From assembly GCA_000695325.1 (NCBI GenBank), contig AVPN01000152.1:1-26342 (forward strand): a DNA stretch of 26,342 nt, given 5' to 3'. The translations under genes and the position numbers were made by a program. Positions 25,545 to 26,342 of this stretch are shown in pieces. Under the pieces are notes generated by a model. The model saw only the letters and a program-made list of their open reading frames with translations. It had not been told where the DNA came from and searched no databases. Source of the DNA: Pleurobrachia bachei. Its lineage: Eukaryota > Ctenophora > Tentaculata > Cydippida > Pleurobrachiidae. Positions within the stretch are counted from its first letter, which is position 1, and each line of letters begins with the position of its first letter.

Positions 25545-26342
25545 GTTTTTTGTAGATCTCACAAGGTTTACAAGGTTTACAAATAGATAGTTTTATACAA
25601 TAAAAAGGGCTTCCCATAGTGGGTCCCCCAAAATTATTTAAACGCTACTCCAATCCAGCCTACACAGATATTAGACATGCCGGAGTGAGATTGTTAGGGA
25701 GTACCGGGTATCCCCTAGTGGGGGGACAGTCATTGAAGGTGTTTAGGAACTTCCCCAGCTCCGCTTTGAATTCACCCAATGATTGACAAGAGTTTACAGA
25801 TTTCGGTAGACGGTTCCACAGGTGAGCCGCCCGACAGCCGAATGAGTTATGGAGCTGATTTGCCCGTTTAGATTCAGCTCTATAAGGGTAAGGTGGTGGT
25901 ATAGCCCGTACCCCTAGCCTCAGGGTCGTTTGGAAGATAATGTCAGCTGAGTTTGGAACCAGCTCATGGTGAGTCTTCCAGGTATGAATGAGTAGGTATC
26001 GTTGTCTCCTCCTTTGAAGTGACATCATCCGGAGCTCTCTGAGTCTGGCCCAGTAATCCAACTCTTTCATTCCTTCAAGTCGTCTGGTGAAGCACCGCTG
26101 GACATTTTCAATTGCTTTGATATCCCCCACTTTTGATGGGCACCAAACCAAACAGCAGTACTCCAAGATAGGACGGACCAATGATTTGTACAACTGCAAC
26201 ATAACCTCCGGGGATCGATCCCTAAACACACTAAAGATCCAACCGGAGAGAAGAGACGCCTTTCGTACTATGGTAGATATGTGTCTCGACCATGAGCCAT
26301 CTGCTGATATTAGTACGCCCAGGTCACGCACATGTTCCTCCG
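25545..26342 (-). mobile_element. Non-LTR retrotransposon (CR1/L2/Jockey group), 3' end
   Basis: The element runs off the right edge of the window, so its 5' part is unseen. It ends after the reverse-transcriptase frame with about 110 bp of 3' sequence and a short terminal repeat (TTGTAAACC twice on the minus strand), as in CR1/L2-type elements that lack poly(A). Confidence 0.85.
25660..26342 (-). CDS. Reverse transcriptase C-terminal part (partial, LINE)
   Basis: Open from the window edge to its stop at 25660, 227 codons without interruption. Motifs typical of the region after the RT catalytic core are RDLGVLISADGSWSRHI, LYKSLVRPILEYCCLVWCP and IENVQRCFTRRLEGM, followed by the basic C-terminus with AAHLWNRLPKSV. 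The YxDD core would lie outside the window. An intact frame suggests recent activity. Clade assignment is by eye only. Confidence 0.92.
   Translation of the reverse strand, partial: EEHVRDLGVLISADGSWSRHISTIVRKASLLSGWIFSVFRDRSPEVMLQLYKSLVRPILEYCCLVWCPSKVGDIKAIENVQRCFTRRLEGMKELDYWARLRELRMMSLQRRRQRYLLIHTWKTHHELVPNSADIIFQTTLRLGVRAIPPPYPYRAESKRANQLHNSFGCRAAHLWNRLPKSVNSCQSLGEFKAELGKFLNTFNDCPPTRGYPVLPNNLTPACLISV

Noticed and set aside
25660-26342. LTR-type or viral polymerase
   Set aside because: The motif order (DLGVLIS, LVRPILEYCCLVW, VQRCFTRR) and the short 3' terminal repeat fit non-LTR retrotransposons; no LTR or integrase signal is seen.

Overview
The window is nuclear DNA from an animal, probably a marine invertebrate and possibly a non-bilaterian; the sequence does not fix the phylum. 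The reasons are spliced protein genes with GT-AG introns of about 0.1-1.6 kb, CT/AG microsatellites, short TA-flanked inverted-repeat transposons, and a CR1/L2/Jockey-like LINE. I recognised three host genes by eye from conserved protein motifs and exon phases.

Layout. (1) 1-2149: no recognised gene; repeats and a compact branched hairpin. (2) 2150-3940, minus strand: the 5' part of METTL3, the catalytic subunit of the m6A RNA methyltransferase. Exon 1 occurs once, exons 2 and 3 occur twice in tandem, and the zinc-finger and methyltransferase exons are absent. (3) 5563-9179, plus strand: PIGP, a small ER membrane subunit of the GPI-GlcNAc transferase. Exons 1-3 lie in a duplicated block (4468-6390 and 6484-8809) and exon 4 is single. 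METTL3 and PIGP are head to head. (4) 9362-12587: two long palindromes and an assembly gap (10396-10553). (5) 11955 to about 23659, plus strand: an INPP5F/Sac2-like phosphoinositide phosphatase with at least 16 supported exons. The SAC domain carries the CX5R motif, and hSac2-domain exons follow. The gene has a frameshift in exon 8, a degenerate exon 11 and missing exons around 17.0-20.1 kb. (6) 22578-25429: an almost exact 1,426-bp tandem duplication of its 3' end. (7) 25545-26342, minus strand: the 3' end of a LINE.

The three genes are functionally independent (RNA methylation, GPI anchor synthesis, endosomal phosphoinositides). What links them is structural. All three have duplicated exons, and two have short tandem repeats centred on a 5' splice site. 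Duplicated blocks are often mosaics, with one part differing only at synonymous sites and the adjoining part identical. Two palindromes carry the same 72-bp sequence at their apex.

The strangest observation: 50 bp of PIGP exon 2 in the second block (8314-8363) are the base-by-base complement of 5895-5944 WITHOUT reversal. No known recombination or inversion produces this, so a sequence-handling artefact or deliberate edit is the leading explanation until raw reads say otherwise. The general density of tandem and inverted copies also fits merging of divergent haplotypes or amplification chimeras. That caution applies to every structural finding below.
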